A DNA stretch of 64,000 nucleotides from JANYJZ01 sp964523395 (GCA_964523395.1 CAZFXS010000009.1:62001-126000), one strand, 5' to 3'. Positions 18,101-26,872 are shown, counted from the first letter of the stretch. Program-made: numbers and translations. The notes: generated by a model from the sequence alone, not told the origin.

Positions 18101-20965
18101 CCCGGCATCCCGCTGAATCTCACTTTGTGCACGAACAACATCCCAGATACGGACCTCATCAAGCGTGCCGTTAAAGAATCCGGCAACGGGAGAACTGCCG
18201 ATACGGAATGCGCCGGAACCGCCATACAATTCCTCAGCAACATCGCTTGCATACAGTTCACCATCACGGTAGAGACTGCGCTCTCCCGTAGTACGATTAA
18301 ATGTTACCGCCCAGTGATGCCACGTTAAAGATGTATCCGGCGGACCTTCAAGATCATTTCCATAAAATCCGAATACAGGATTATTGTTCGCATAAAACCC
18401 GATGCTCAATCCAAGATTCTGGGACCCGGTTCCTTGTCCGACTGCCCAGCTTGCAGAATTGATGGCAGTCCGTTTCGCCCAGAATTCAATGGTAAATGAG
18501 GTATTATTCAGCGTAATTCCGGAGACATTAACATAATCTCCGTTGCCATCGCATTGCAGTGCGCGTGCGTAGGGCGAAGCGGCGTACACGTAGACACCCT
18601 CGCTTCCACCGCCTGCCTGCGTAAGAATTGACCCGTTGATACTTCCATTCGGTGCACGCCATCCCACAGGATCACAACCGGATACCGTAACAGATCCGTT
18701 ATACGCTTCTACACAATACTCATAGAGAACACCGGGCACAGCACTATTGTCAGCAAAATTCGTCAGTCCTCCGCTTAGTCCTGTAGCAATAGTTTCCACG
18801 GTACCGGTGTTTAAGTCACGGCGATTAATGCGTAAACCACTTTCGTATCGTGCGGTGTATGTCCAATTGAGTTGAACCCGATTGTCATATACTCCTTCTG
18901 ATGCGGTTACCACCGGTGGACCGCTGAATTTTCCACCAGAGTCCATCGCGGTATCGGCAGCAGTGAATCCTGCGCCATTCACACGTACTGAATAGTCGTA
19001 GGCTACACCCGCAGTCCCTCCCAGGTCATCGTACGTTGTTGTTACAATCGGGTTAGCAGTCAGCAATGTCGTACCGCGAAACACACTATAGGATGTCGCT
19101 CCCGCAACAGCGCTCCAAGTAATGCGCGTCCGGTCAGTGTACGCTCCATCGGATGCTGATATGGTGGCAATTGCCCGCAATCTCCACCCCTGATCGATTA
19201 CTGAACCCCCTTCCGTCGCCGATTGATACGGTCGCACGTCATAGATATACTGTGACGGGCTGGATCCACTCAACGCCGGCTCCACGCCAAAATCGTTATA
19301 GCTTACTGTCGCAGGGCCGACGGAGACCGGAGTGCCGTAATTCGCGTCGGTTGTTTTCTTCCTGTAAATTCTAAATCCCTGGATTCCTGCTGTGGAAAAT
19401 CCGGCAGGAAGTGTCCAGGTTACGACTATTCGATCGGTATAAGCGCCATCGCTCGCGGAAACTGAAGCGACCGGCGAAATTTTCCTACCGACGTCGCTTC
19501 GTGTTTGTGATTCACCAAAATCATTTGACATGCTGACGAGATACGTGTAAATCTGCCATGGGTTTCCCGCAGCATCATTATATGAAGTATTGGTTGGCGT
19601 AGTGTTGATGAGCGTGGAGGTTGTTTGACGATATACACGCGAGGTCATCGCGAACGCGCCACGTTTATCCCAGGAGATTGTGGTGTTCGACGCCTGATTG
19701 TCCGTGGCGGCAATATTTGTCGGGCGGGGAATCAGCTCATATACATACGCGCTCCCCGGCCGGCCGCTTTGACCCGGCGCGCCAACGGCAAGATACCCAT
19801 TCGGCCCTAATGAAACCGAGAAGCCGTATACCCTGTTGACCCATCCGCCGGATGGATTAGAATATGTTGTAAGGTTCAGCGGATCTTCACTCCAGGATCC
19901 TCCCACTTTCTTGAAGATCGCGACTCCGCCGCCATTGGCTTCCGCTCCAATCGTGTTGTATGGAAACCCTGTCACTACCACGCTGTCACGGATAGAAATA
20001 GAGTACCCGGCTTGGTCATTTGCTGACGAAGCGAAAGGCGAATTATAGTATTCCCTTGTCCACGCTGAGTCCTGTCCTTTGTAAATCCAGATTTGGCCCC
20101 TGTTGCCTACTCCGCTTGGATCCGCAACCGATGCTCCAACCGCAATTCGGTCCTTGCTGACGTCGACGGAATATCCGTAATGATAGTCAGCGGGTCCGGT
20201 CGTCGCAACTTCACCAATTACGGAACTTCCGAATGTTTTTTCATACTCATACGTTGAACCATTATGCTTGAACGAATACACTCTTCCCACTCTGTCGCCG
20301 TAATACGGCGCGCTGACGACCAACCTGGTTCCGTCCATCGCCACTGAGGTGCCAAAACGTTCCCCATCGGCGACTGAACTTCGTGTTAACAATGTTTGGA
20401 GAAGCACACCCTGATTTGTAAAAATCTCAACTCTGCCGCCTATGTTCGGCGCTTCGGGAGAACCAACGGCGATTAGCGTCCCGGCGATATCAACGGAGGC
20501 GCCGCGGTATCCGGATGCTGCAGACGGGAGAAAAACCCCCGCTGACCAGGAGGGTGCACTATAGTTGAATATTCTAAATCCCCCGAAACCGCCCGCTGCC
20601 GGCTCCCCCACCACTAAAATGTTATTTTCCGCAGCAATTGTTTTGTTGAATGTGAAAATGCCTCCTGCTGTAACTATGCCTACGTCAACTGTTAGCACTT
20701 GGGTCTGAGTCCAGACGTTATTATCACCGAACCGCCAGACATAGACTTTACCTTCAAGCGGCGAATGAATAAAATACCATGGGGTGCCATCCGATGAAAT
20801 GCAGGTTGCCACGGCATTTCCGAATCCGGCCACTCCGTCTCCCGAGGGTGACGCGAAAGGGTAAGATTGACCGTAAACTGCAAATGGGTTAAGAATAAGC
20901 AAGGTTATAGCGCACATAAGCGCCAAACCGATAGAAAAACGATGACTTGAAGCAAAGACCTTCAT
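12110..20965 (-). CDS. Giant multidomain T9SS-exported surface protein (2951 aa)
   Basis: A second very large secreted protein. The start is well supported: AAAGGAGGG precedes the ATG at 20965 and a signal peptide follows (SIGLALMCAITLLILNPFAVYG). Rough order: residues 40-415 FG-GAP-like beta-propeller repeats (FGNAVA, YGYSVDVSKDRIAVGA); 420-800 several FN3-like modules (ASDGAYTDRIVVTW, ASDGAYTDRTRITW); 825-970 a LamG/concanavalin-type domain (FTIEFWAKR, WHHWAVTFN, LDEVRIWD); then carboxypeptidase-regulatory-like and large beta regions; around 2010-2110 an SbsA-like Ig domain; around 2130-2300 BACON/immunoglobulin-like segments; final ~90 residues a T9SS type A sorting domain (NYPNPFNP, GVYFYRLE, KKMVLVK). 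LamG plus FN3 suggests carbohydrate or matrix binding. No catalytic domain was recognised. The next gene upstream encodes a hybrid sensor that could regulate it. Confidence 0.9.
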   Translation of the reverse strand: MKVFASSHRFSIGLALMCAITLLILNPFAVYGQSYPFASPSGDGVAGFGNAVATCISSDGTPWYFIHSPLEGKVYVWRFGDNNVWTQTQVLTVDVGIVTAGGIFTFNKTIAAENNILVVGEPAAGGFGGFRIFNYSAPSWSAGVFLPSAASGYRGASVDIAGTLIAVGSPEAPNIGGRVEIFTNQGVLLQTLLTRSSVADGERFGTSVAMDGTRLVVSAPYYGDRVGRVYSFKHNGSTYEYEKTFGSSVIGEVATTGPADYHYGYSVDVSKDRIAVGASVADPSGVGNRGQIWIYKGQDSAWTREYYNSPFASSANDQAGYSISIRDSVVVTGFPYNTIGAEANGGGVAIFKKVGGSWSEDPLNLTTYSNPSGGWVNRVYGFSVSLGPNGYLAVGAPGQSGRPGSAYVYELIPRPTNIAATDNQASNTTISWDKRGAFAMTSRVYRQTTSTLINTTPTNTSYNDAAGNPWQIYTYLVSMSNDFGESQTRSDVGRKISPVASVSASDGAYTDRIVVTWTLPAGFSTAGIQGFRIYRKKTTDANYGTPVSVGPATVSYNDFGVEPALSGSSPSQYIYDVRPYQSATEGGSVIDQGWRLRAIATISASDGAYTDRTRITWSAVAGATSYSVFRGTTLLTANPIVTTTYDDLGGTAGVAYDYSVRVNGAGFTAADTAMDSGGKFSGPPVVTASEGVYDNRVQLNWTYTARYESGLRINRRDLNTGTVETIATGLSGGLTNFADNSAVPGVLYEYCVEAYNGSVTVSGCDPVGWRAPNGSINGSILTQAGGGSEGVYVYAASPYARALQCDGNGDYVNVSGITLNNTSFTIEFWAKRTAINSASWAVGQGTGSQNLGLSIGFYANNNPVFGFYGNDLEGPPDTSLTWHHWAVTFNRTTGERSLYRDGELYASDVAEELYGGSGAFRIGSSPVAGFFNGTLDEVRIWDVVRAQSEIQRDAGRLLTSNINLLAYYPMDVAVGTIVPDYSQNSRHGTLINAISVNTVAPVYNGAFTNASGGYSISKVTYGSSQQFTVTPRKISPATPTSFPKTIPQGDTLSTMHQFSPSSRSITLASGGAVANGVDFTDQTSFTMSGIIQFLDLGNQSASGVCFADNIGFTVNGQTIPTITDAQGKYSISRAPGNYTIVPVKTGHTFVPPSYVINSLNQNLPSLHFEDYTKAKLTLRAMGGCDASIGTVKIFLQSVNLCFSETVTVAGTSVIEVPPLNYNATVTSVSTGNPAQDLAIKEYFDEKGSKPVNLSLLNASTNAFEDTLEFIYHSPAFIEVLGFPAPQTITLPLGGGTINVPVLQTLNTVNLTIRVFERYIDGADTNTCPVKNVTVKIHNDITGESPEDSLRLDSLGYGVFRLIPGLPNIAIGGAHPLQKRFEVVADVDGQFPTFEQWALVLGERPRPATFTTVTPELPLTVLHDPPGDLSSSFLESGHNACVTWSMFAEEAVGAGVTSTAFFGTKLLLITGLGVEVGEEQEAIGSLTKSINVSQSLKGGYENEVCVGVTERFSTDENEVINGPRSDVFIGGAVNLIYALTDVLKLEGSTIVRDTNFAVAADGFATKYIYSENFIRYSLLPTLEVIKGIKLGEGDTFGADSVQNSIDVWQQILDQNVANLASAQFLENRSFDAGPLVSYSNTSTRSESRFIDFGLAIEEEIAAEAGFKVAGTGGSAKVIVNFALRAGFTNTEATTTYTTVGYTLGDNDLGDVFSVDIKRDRQYGTVAFDLRSGGSSCPWEPWFVDPDAGTLPRTLQRSNPKLTVAPAERNNVDPQGTASFTLNLSNMSESEELWVYKIVPMQSSNPDGAVIKINGDFSQEYAVDPGATQVATLTVTRGPEAYIYPNLKVLVYNQCDYDIFSNGGAFYGVDTATVTVRFQQACSEIRIADPDDGWIVNRSSNGVLPITMADFDLSNTDLEEIAMQYARETDQIWTNLPQATFLRNPDGTWETQEGAPVVLDGGVYGFPWVLPSGLPDGKYKLRAVTRCKTLGSFYSAVVRGTIDRSTPLVFGHPWPTDGILSTGDDVKVEFNEFIDCAALTSDRFELRDALAGVRVPLDFICNFNGTQVVLTPRGVSFDEMRGKTYQMTIPGAFLINNVERGVRDLYGNVLQKGVSWAFYVGDSVVTWDSPLATTLLNVGEGGIIVTSLHNSATEPIQFTIDSLPPWLQATPPSGVIPAGGSLPITFTISGSIGVGEFQVLVFATMTPVPPLKGSESSFSSLANAHIPLTIAVNVGTGAAPLSWSPSTIATAAQQGQSKVLNATLSNLGSDTLEVDLTELPAWLTTSPLHHVLPPNSDKVISLTTSASLPNGTHIASLNAATTSGAMALPIYLIVNATGTNPGGMVVQSIPVGKGWSWISLGVDVTGKSIDTVLASIRDSSSSGDIISGKNGSSQYSPASQAWIGTIGTLVPGESYRLYRSKPSVLSVSAIPVNPSTVVPVAPGWNYLGYLPLSSIAASQALASLNPTSSAGDVMKGSAGSMMYSPTDGMWFGSPSQLEPGEGYRLFSKNGGNLTYVNGQNNSLMSSQSAIPAFNQSTMAKVVSAEPMSVSTTISNQVDPSLYAHSMTIAGAIAEGNSIIGSGDMVLMAYVGSELRGVAQFVKIPSLDQYRAIMTVFSNIPSGEPISFRVGHDSTTLTYSVQPDIAMSFKADTIRGTIQSPMIFRGTFDDGLAQFTQSLIPNWNMIALPLAPPDRRKTALYPSALSKAFRFTPGAGYTEDDTLDNGVGYWVNFGGIGDIGYTGSAVDSVTISLSAGWNLVGGISGDVPVPQVMQNPPNSLISMFFAYGQGGYTADSVVRAGKAYWIRTSQNCQITLKVRLSAADMALAMTDISKLSMEELPPPPPTGDGFSADHIPLAVPTVYALDQNYPNPFNPKTMIRYQLPEESKVSLVIYNVLGQEVAAIANGIEASGFRVAEWDASSISSGVYFYRLEATSTADPTRTFMQIKKMVLVK

Positions 20966-21125
20966 AAAGCCCTCCTTTATGATTGTTTTGAGAATTGAAA
21001 CAGAAGACGGTAATAAGAATGTGGGAGTAAGATACCATCCGGAGGGGGCGGGTACATATCAATGAGATAACAAAGTCAATAAACCATCTAACATTGTTGA
21101 TTTTTTGATGAATGGAGGCAGAACC

Positions 21126-21177
21126 CCACGATTTATCGTGGACCAAATGGGACAACAGCATGGATGGGCTTTAGCCC
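21126..21177. repeat. Two short palindromes (REP-like) downstream of the hybrid sensor gene
   Basis: CCACGATTTATCGTGG (21126-21141) and GGGCTTTAGCCC (21166-21177) are both perfect hairpins 24 bases apart. They lie between the stop of the sensor gene and the start of the giant secreted gene. They lack T tracts, so they look more like interspersed repeats than terminators. Confidence 0.6.
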
Positions 21178-21187
21178 TGATTGTGCT

Positions 21188-24100
21188 TTATGATTTGGAA
21201 GGAAAGAGATCTGAAGGAAGGCTTCCGAACTGCTCACGGAAGCATTTGGTGAAGTAGGCCGGGCTGCTAAATCCGACCCTGTATGCGATTTCCGATACAT
21301 TTCCGGCATTATTCCGGAGAAGCTCCATTCCCCGTTGAAGCCGCTGATGCCGTATAAACAGGCTCGCCGATTGACTCGTGAGGGCTTTCAGTTTACGGTG
21401 AAGCTGCATATGGCTCATCCCCATTTCTTCGCTCAACCGCTCAACGGTGAATTCTTCATCACCCATATGGGTTTCGATAATGGCAAGAATTTTCTCCAGG
21501 AAAATCTGATCCACCGAGTTTACAGCGATATCCCTCGGCTTTACCACCAACGATTCGCTAAACCGCTGGCGCAATTTGCGCCTCAACTCAATGAGATTCC
21601 TGATTCTGACAACCAATTCTTTAGAATTAAACGGCTTGATAAGATAGTCATCAGCTCCGGTTTCCAATCCCTGAAGCTTGTCTTCGTCCCCTGCCTTTGC
21701 CGTCAGCAGAATAACGGGGATGTGGCTTGTCTTTTCGTCCGTCTTTAATTTTTTGCAGAGTTCATAACCATCCATCTTCGGCATCATCAGGTCACTCACA
21801 ACCAGATCCGGAACAATGGCAAGCGCTTTCTCCAATCCGTCCATGCCATCAACCGCTTCGACAACGTTGTACGAAGAATCGATCTGTTCTTTCACATACG
21901 CACGCACATCGGCGCTATCTTCCACAAGAAGAACGATTGTTTTATCCGAGTCCACAACTGATTCTCCGGAAGTTTTTTCCACAGGTTCAACACCTCCGGC
22001 ATCAGCAAGTCTGGCACGCACCTTTTCTTCAGTGACAATACTTTCTTCCACAATTTCATCCTGGGAGAGGTGATTCTTTCCCATAGGCAGGCGAACGATA
22101 AAACTTGAGCCCTCCCCTACGATGCTTTTCACAGCAACAGTCCCGTGATGGATGTGAACAAGCTCTTGCACAAGAGCAAGACCAATGCCTGTTCCTTCAA
22201 ATTCCCGCGGGCTTGCTGTTTCAGAGCGATGGAACCGGTCAAAAATCCTTCCAACATCTTTCACGGGAATACCAACACCCGTGTCGCTGACGCATACTTC
22301 GGCTGAATTCTCCGCTCCCCTGGTAATATCAACCCGCACCATACCTCCCTCTTTGGTAAACTTGAGCGCATTGGAAATCAGATTCACAAACACTTTCTCC
22401 ATCGCGTCCTTATCGAAATAGAGTTCGAGTGTTTCGTCGGTCGACTGCACCTGAAGGCCAATACCGCGTTTTTCCGCCAGCGAAGAAAAGGATTTTGCAA
22501 TACCGCGGACAAATGGAATGAGATTGCTCCGTGAAGCTTTCAGTTTCACTTTACGCGCCTCAAGACGCGAAAGATCAAGTAACTGATTAATCAACTGTAG
22601 CAATTTCGACGCGTTCCGGCGAATAAGGGAAAGCCGTTCACTGTCTTTTTCATCTTTTATTTTTTCCATAAGCTGTTCCACCGGGCCAAGTATCAGTGTC
22701 AATGGCGTGCGGAATTCATGGGAAATATTGGCGAAGAACCTCGTTTTCATTTCGTCCAGTTCACGCAGGGACTCCGCTTCCACATGTTTCATTTTCAGAT
22801 CATTCTTAAGCCGCTCACGTTGGATTTCAAAACGCCGGGCAGCATATACTACTCCACCGAACGCAATCACATACAATGTGTACGCCCACCACGTCCGCCA
22901 CGGGGGTGGTGTAATAATCAAGCGAATCGACGCGCCATTTTCATTCCAGACACCGTCGCTATTTGAACCTTTCACCTGAAACACATATTCACCCGGATCT
23001 AGGTTAGTGAATGTAGCAAGCTGTCCGTTGCCGGCATCCACCCACGTGTCCTGAAAATTCTCAAGCTTGTACTGGTAGCGGACTTTCCGAGGATCACCAT
23101 AGGTCAGCGCGGCATACCCGAACCCGATAATATTATCACGATAGGAAAGAATGATTTCTTTTGACTCACCGACAGGAATCTGCAATGGGGAACCTTTTAT
23201 ACCAAACTGCACACTCCTGTTGGAGATACGGAAATCGGTAAGGACAATTGGCGGAGGGAGCGGATTGTCAATGATCTGTTCAGGATAAAATGTATTCAGT
23301 CCACCTATCCCCCAAAAAATCAGTTCTCCAGACTTAGTCTTATAGCATGCGCCCTGGTTGAATTCGTTAGATTGAAGTCCGTCTGAAATATCATAATTGC
23401 GAAATGCTTTTGGCCCGGTCACCGAAGGATCGAAACGTGAGAGGCCCCGGTTGGTACTGACCCAGAGCATACCATCATCCCCCGCCAGAATGCCATTGAT
23501 AAAATTGTTCGGAAGCCCATCCTTGTCGGTAAACCTGGTAAACCTTTTGTTGTTAATATCAAACCGATGCAACCCAGCGCCTCCGGTTCCAACCCACAGA
23601 ATGCTATCAGGATGCAGAGGATCAAGCAAGAGTGATGGAACATGATCATTGGCTAACGATAACGGGTCAGATGGATCATGCTTATAATCTATTCGTATGC
23701 CTGTTTGTGGATCAAACCGGGAAAAACCAACATCACCCCAGCTTATCCAAAAAATGTTGTTCCGGCTCACCGACATGGAGAAAATCCGTCCCCGCAGTCT
23801 GAGGGAATCCACCGCATAATGAGTAAAGTCACCTGATGTATTATTATAAACGGAAAGAAATCCATCTGACTGTAAAACCCAGATTTGCTGGTGAGCATCT
23901 TCATGGATTGCCAGAACATAATTATTATGCAAACTTGCAGACTGACCTGGACGGTTGATAAAGAGTATAGGGGATGCGATCGGCGAGTCGAAACGGTAGA
24001 GACCGTTGTCTGTTCCTATCCAAATTCTTCCTGAATGATCGACAAGAGGAAATGTTGATGCCCCGACGGAAAGAAGATCATGAAGTGGTTTCCCGAATGG

Positions 24101-25285
24101 TGATGACGTTCTTATAGTCCGACTGGAACCTGTATCGCGTAAATCAGCGGCAAGAGTCAGGGGATACGCTTGAAAAAATTCAGTGGGTGAATCATAGCGG
24201 AACTGCTTCGCCCAGCCGTCAAACTGAAACACGCCCCAGCCGGGGGTGCCAAACCAAATATTGTCACCGCGATCCATGTACATGGCAGTGATTCCGCCGA
24301 ATGGAACGCCGTCTGAACTTTTTTTGTCGTACCAGGTGAACGCAGATGTTCCCGGATCAAACGTCGCAACGCCGCCAAGATACGCTACCCACAATTTACC
24401 ATGCTTATCTTCAACAATGGAACGGGGCAGATCATGAAAATAGAACTCAAAGGCGTGTAGACGCTTAAAAAGCTGAAACGGCCCGATCCGGTCTGGCGGA
24501 AGACGGAACAGACCCACGCTTGCCCCAATCCAAAGCGAGCCATTCTTTGATTCGCAAAACGTGAATGGAGCACCACTAAGCGTGCCAGCCTGTGTGGAAT
24601 TTGCGGGATATCTTGAAAAGGAAAGCCGGTCCGTACCGTGTGTAAGATCAGTTGAATTTAATCCAAGATTTGAAGCTATCCACAGCGTCCCCCGTTTGTC
24701 CACATAAAGCGAAACAACGGTGGAGGTGTACATACTTTTTTGATTTGCCGTGTCAGGAAAAATGTGTTCAAACTTAGCTGAGCGGGGATCAAATTGTGGC
24801 GACAGGACAAGTTTATCCAATCCCGAAGGATAAACTCCAAGCCACAAGATTATCTCCCCGCCGACATTACTTTCACAGAATGCTGATACTCCTCCCCGGA
24901 TACTCTTTGGATTGGAAGGATCAGGAATAAAGCGGGTGAATGTTTCTGACAGTTTATCGAATCTGTTGAGAATGCCTCCGGCGATAATCCATATATTCCC
25001 AAAGCTATCTTCAAGCAATCCCCCTATTTCGCCGGGCGATATTGATGCAGAATCAGACGGTTCATGATAAAACACTTTGAAATGGCTTCCATCATACCTG
25101 TTCAATCCGTCCTTCGTGCCGAACCACATATATCCGCGGCTATTCTGCAGAATGCTTGAGACAAGGTTCTGTGAAAGGCCATCATTGACACTCAGGTGCC
25201 GCAAACGGAGTGCGGGAAGTTCTTTAGCATGCACGAAAAAAGTGAAGCACATAGTCGCGCACACAACAAGAAGAAAGCGTTTCAC
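21188..25285 (-). CDS. Hybrid two-component sensor kinase / response regulator with AraC output (HTCS-like)
   Basis: One 1365-residue protein combines sensing, phosphorelay and DNA binding. After a signal peptide comes a periplasmic two-propeller sensor made of Reg_prop-type repeats (GYMWFGTKDGLNRYD, GTLWIASNLGLN, GRIWIGTDNGLYRFD), then a Y_Y_Y domain (YQYKLENFQDTWVDA) and a membrane segment near 815-835. The cytoplasmic part has a HisKA H-box with phospho-acceptor His near 855 (ISHEFRTPLTLILGP), an HATPase domain (NLISNALKF, DTGVGIP, GTGIGLAL), a receiver with phospho-acceptor Asp near 1165 (VVSDLMMPKMDG, conserved Lys in LIKPF) and a C-terminal AraC helix-turn-helix. Bacteroidota HTCS proteins usually control polysaccharide-use genes; no such genes are nearby, and the closest target is the giant LamG protein downstream on the same strand. 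Confidence 0.93.
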   Translation of the reverse strand: MKRFLLVVCATMCFTFFVHAKELPALRLRHLSVNDGLSQNLVSSILQNSRGYMWFGTKDGLNRYDGSHFKVFYHEPSDSASISPGEIGGLLEDSFGNIWIIAGGILNRFDKLSETFTRFIPDPSNPKSIRGGVSAFCESNVGGEIILWLGVYPSGLDKLVLSPQFDPRSAKFEHIFPDTANQKSMYTSTVVSLYVDKRGTLWIASNLGLNSTDLTHGTDRLSFSRYPANSTQAGTLSGAPFTFCESKNGSLWIGASVGLFRLPPDRIGPFQLFKRLHAFEFYFHDLPRSIVEDKHGKLWVAYLGGVATFDPGTSAFTWYDKKSSDGVPFGGITAMYMDRGDNIWFGTPGWGVFQFDGWAKQFRYDSPTEFFQAYPLTLAADLRDTGSSRTIRTSSPFGKPLHDLLSVGASTFPLVDHSGRIWIGTDNGLYRFDSPIASPILFINRPGQSASLHNNYVLAIHEDAHQQIWVLQSDGFLSVYNNTSGDFTHYAVDSLRLRGRIFSMSVSRNNIFWISWGDVGFSRFDPQTGIRIDYKHDPSDPLSLANDHVPSLLLDPLHPDSILWVGTGGAGLHRFDINNKRFTRFTDKDGLPNNFINGILAGDDGMLWVSTNRGLSRFDPSVTGPKAFRNYDISDGLQSNEFNQGACYKTKSGELIFWGIGGLNTFYPEQIIDNPLPPPIVLTDFRISNRSVQFGIKGSPLQIPVGESKEIILSYRDNIIGFGYAALTYGDPRKVRYQYKLENFQDTWVDAGNGQLATFTNLDPGEYVFQVKGSNSDGVWNENGASIRLIITPPPWRTWWAYTLYVIAFGGVVYAARRFEIQRERLKNDLKMKHVEAESLRELDEMKTRFFANISHEFRTPLTLILGPVEQLMEKIKDEKDSERLSLIRRNASKLLQLINQLLDLSRLEARKVKLKASRSNLIPFVRGIAKSFSSLAEKRGIGLQVQSTDETLELYFDKDAMEKVFVNLISNALKFTKEGGMVRVDITRGAENSAEVCVSDTGVGIPVKDVGRIFDRFHRSETASPREFEGTGIGLALVQELVHIHHGTVAVKSIVGEGSSFIVRLPMGKNHLSQDEIVEESIVTEEKVRARLADAGGVEPVEKTSGESVVDSDKTIVLLVEDSADVRAYVKEQIDSSYNVVEAVDGMDGLEKALAIVPDLVVSDLMMPKMDGYELCKKLKTDEKTSHIPVILLTAKAGDEDKLQGLETGADDYLIKPFNSKELVVRIRNLIELRRKLRQRFSESLVVKPRDIAVNSVDQIFLEKILAIIETHMGDEEFTVERLSEEMGMSHMQLHRKLKALTSQSASLFIRHQRLQRGMELLRNNAGNVSEIAYRVGFSSPAYFTKCFREQFGSLPSDLFPSKS

Positions 25286-25659
25286 AATCAGGTGTTGAAC
25301 TTGGAACAGAGGTTTCTCCGGTAGTTAAGTTTTCAAATATACTCAAAAAGAGTCATTGACACCAAACGAGCGGAGATATGGGTGGTATTACAGTGTAATT
25401 TCTAGCTGTGGTGGCATACCTCCCGGGCTGCGCCCTGTTACGATAGGCAGGATTTCATGACCGAATCCGAGATTAATGTCATGGTTTTGCAACTGAAACT
25501 TATGCTCAAGGTTAAGATTCAAAGAGACACCCTGGTCTTCGTACCTCGGCGAGGCTCCAAAATTAAAGTTTTCACAACAAAAAAGTCATCTGGGTATGAA
25601 AACTTATTGTTAGCGCTACCACCTGCCTCCCGGTATGAGTTCTCTCATACAGCTCATCT
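25286..25659. other. Intergenic region without a convincing gene
   Basis: No ORF with a ribosome site and recognisable product was found in these ~370 bases. A GGGCTGCGCCC palindrome sits near 25428. The upstream side holds the promoter region of the hybrid sensor gene (minus strand), where a TATATTTG that could be a Bacteroidota-type -7 box is visible near 25335, without a clear -33 box. Confidence 0.4.
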
Positions 25660-26556
25660 TCAGGACCGCCATTTCGAAACGCGGTCCGGAAGCGCTTCAA
25701 CTCCCAGCTTAGTGCAGAGTTTTTTCAGGGGCTCACGAGCACCGCGCCATTCGAGATCTTCAAGTTTCTCTTTGAGAGGAACGTCTTCACGGACAGTCGC
25801 CAATCGACGAAAAAGCATGGCATCATCCCGGTGGCTTTCGAGATTTTCTGAGAGAGACTGCGCACCCCTGACATCAACTTTCCATTTCCGGAAATCCTTC
25901 GGGATATTTTCAAGATGCAGGTAGCGGGAAAGCACCGCAGTAGCCGATTTTTCTCCCCAGCCCTTGATGCCCGGATAACCGTCAGCAGTATCGCCAACCA
26001 ATGCCAGCCAATCCGGCATTGATTCAGGTTTTACGCCGAATTTTTGCATAACACCCTTCTCATCGTACACAATCTCGCGGCGGCGATCCCAGCAAACAAC
26101 TTTCTTGCCCCGCACCGACTGAGCGAGGTCTTTATCAGGAGAACAGATCACGACTTGTTCGACTCCCTTCGCATTCTTGAAACGTGCCGCGGCAGTTGCA
26201 AGCGCATCGTCCGCCTCAAACTTCACCATCGGCCATACGACAATGCCAAGTGCGGAGGCAGCTTCCTCTGCTAGAGGGAACTGCGCCAATAGCTCGGGGT
26301 CAATCCCTTCATCCGTCTTGTAACCGGGATAGAGTTTGTTACGAAACGATTCAATGACATGGTCGAACGCGCATGCGACATGAGTTACTCCCGGTTGCGA
26401 GAGAAGCATTATCAAACTTCTGAGAAGCCCGACGGTTGCGCCTACTTCCCGGCCGGCAGGTGATTTCCGTTTGGGTGCGCCGTAGTGGTTACGGAAAAGT
26501 TCGTATGTGCCATCGACGAGATGGATTTTCAGGCCGTTGCGGGATTGTTTGCTCAT
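25660..26556 (-). CDS. Stand-alone 5'-3' exonuclease / flap endonuclease-like protein (PolI N-domain family)
   Basis: This 298-residue protein matches the 5' nuclease domain of DNA polymerase I without any polymerase part. Seen motifs: an N-terminal metal-binding Asp in HLVDGTYELFR, the arch-region AFDHVIESFRNKLYPGYK, EADDALATAA, SPDKDLAQSV, LVGDTADGYPGIKGWGEKSA (helix-hairpin-helix entry). All the usual acidic metal ligands seem present. Family members remove RNA primers or flaps and act in repair. It lies alone, with repeats upstream (26600-26866) and nothing clear downstream. The ATG at 26556 gives a full N-terminus, although no strong ribosome site is visible. A full-length polA elsewhere cannot be checked here. 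Confidence 0.85.
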   Translation of the reverse strand: MSKQSRNGLKIHLVDGTYELFRNHYGAPKRKSPAGREVGATVGLLRSLIMLLSQPGVTHVACAFDHVIESFRNKLYPGYKTDEGIDPELLAQFPLAEEAASALGIVVWPMVKFEADDALATAAARFKNAKGVEQVVICSPDKDLAQSVRGKKVVCWDRRREIVYDEKGVMQKFGVKPESMPDWLALVGDTADGYPGIKGWGEKSATAVLSRYLHLENIPKDFRKWKVDVRGAQSLSENLESHRDDAMLFRRLATVREDVPLKEKLEDLEWRGAREPLKKLCTKLGVEALPDRVSKWRS

Positions 26557-26599
26557 GAGGATTGATAATTCATAATGAGTCTCTGGTTGTCAAGGATTA

Positions 26600-26866
26600 G
26601 TCAGATGCCTCGCCTCCGTTTCGTCATAATTCCTGATAGGCGATGTTTAGTCAGATGCCTCGCCTCCGCTCGGCATCTAGACCCTGAGCGGAGGCGAAGG
26701 GTCAGATAAGCCACGGAGACGAAGGGTCGATGGGAAAGCAAAGGTATCAGATGCTTCGCTGCGCTCAGCATGACCACGCCTCGATTTAATTTTTTAATTG
26801 TAAATTGCAAATCGCAAATTGATAATTGTAAATTGGCAATTGGCAATTGAAAATTTGCTCAAATGC
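26600..26866. repeat. Cluster of interspersed palindromic repeats and AT-rich direct repeats
   Basis: Within 270 bases several related palindromes occur: AGATGCC...GGCATCT (26653-26678), ACCCT...AGGGT (26681-26702) and GATGCTTCGCTGCGCTCAGC near 26749. All share the core of the palindromes at 11732 and 63535. The phrase TCAGATGCCTCGCCTCCG occurs twice. From about 26789 an AT-rich array of AATTGTAAATTGCAAAT-like units follows. No gene is seen here. Confidence 0.7.
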
Positions 26867-26872
26867 CTCGGC

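Noticed and set aside
12110..20965. Frameshift or gene fusion in the second giant gene
   Set aside because: The frame is open throughout, with a signal peptide at one end and a sorting domain at the other.
25457..25924. Plus-strand 155-codon ORF
   Set aside because: Most of it is antisense to the 5'-3' exonuclease gene and the remaining part has no recognisable domain or clear ribosome site.
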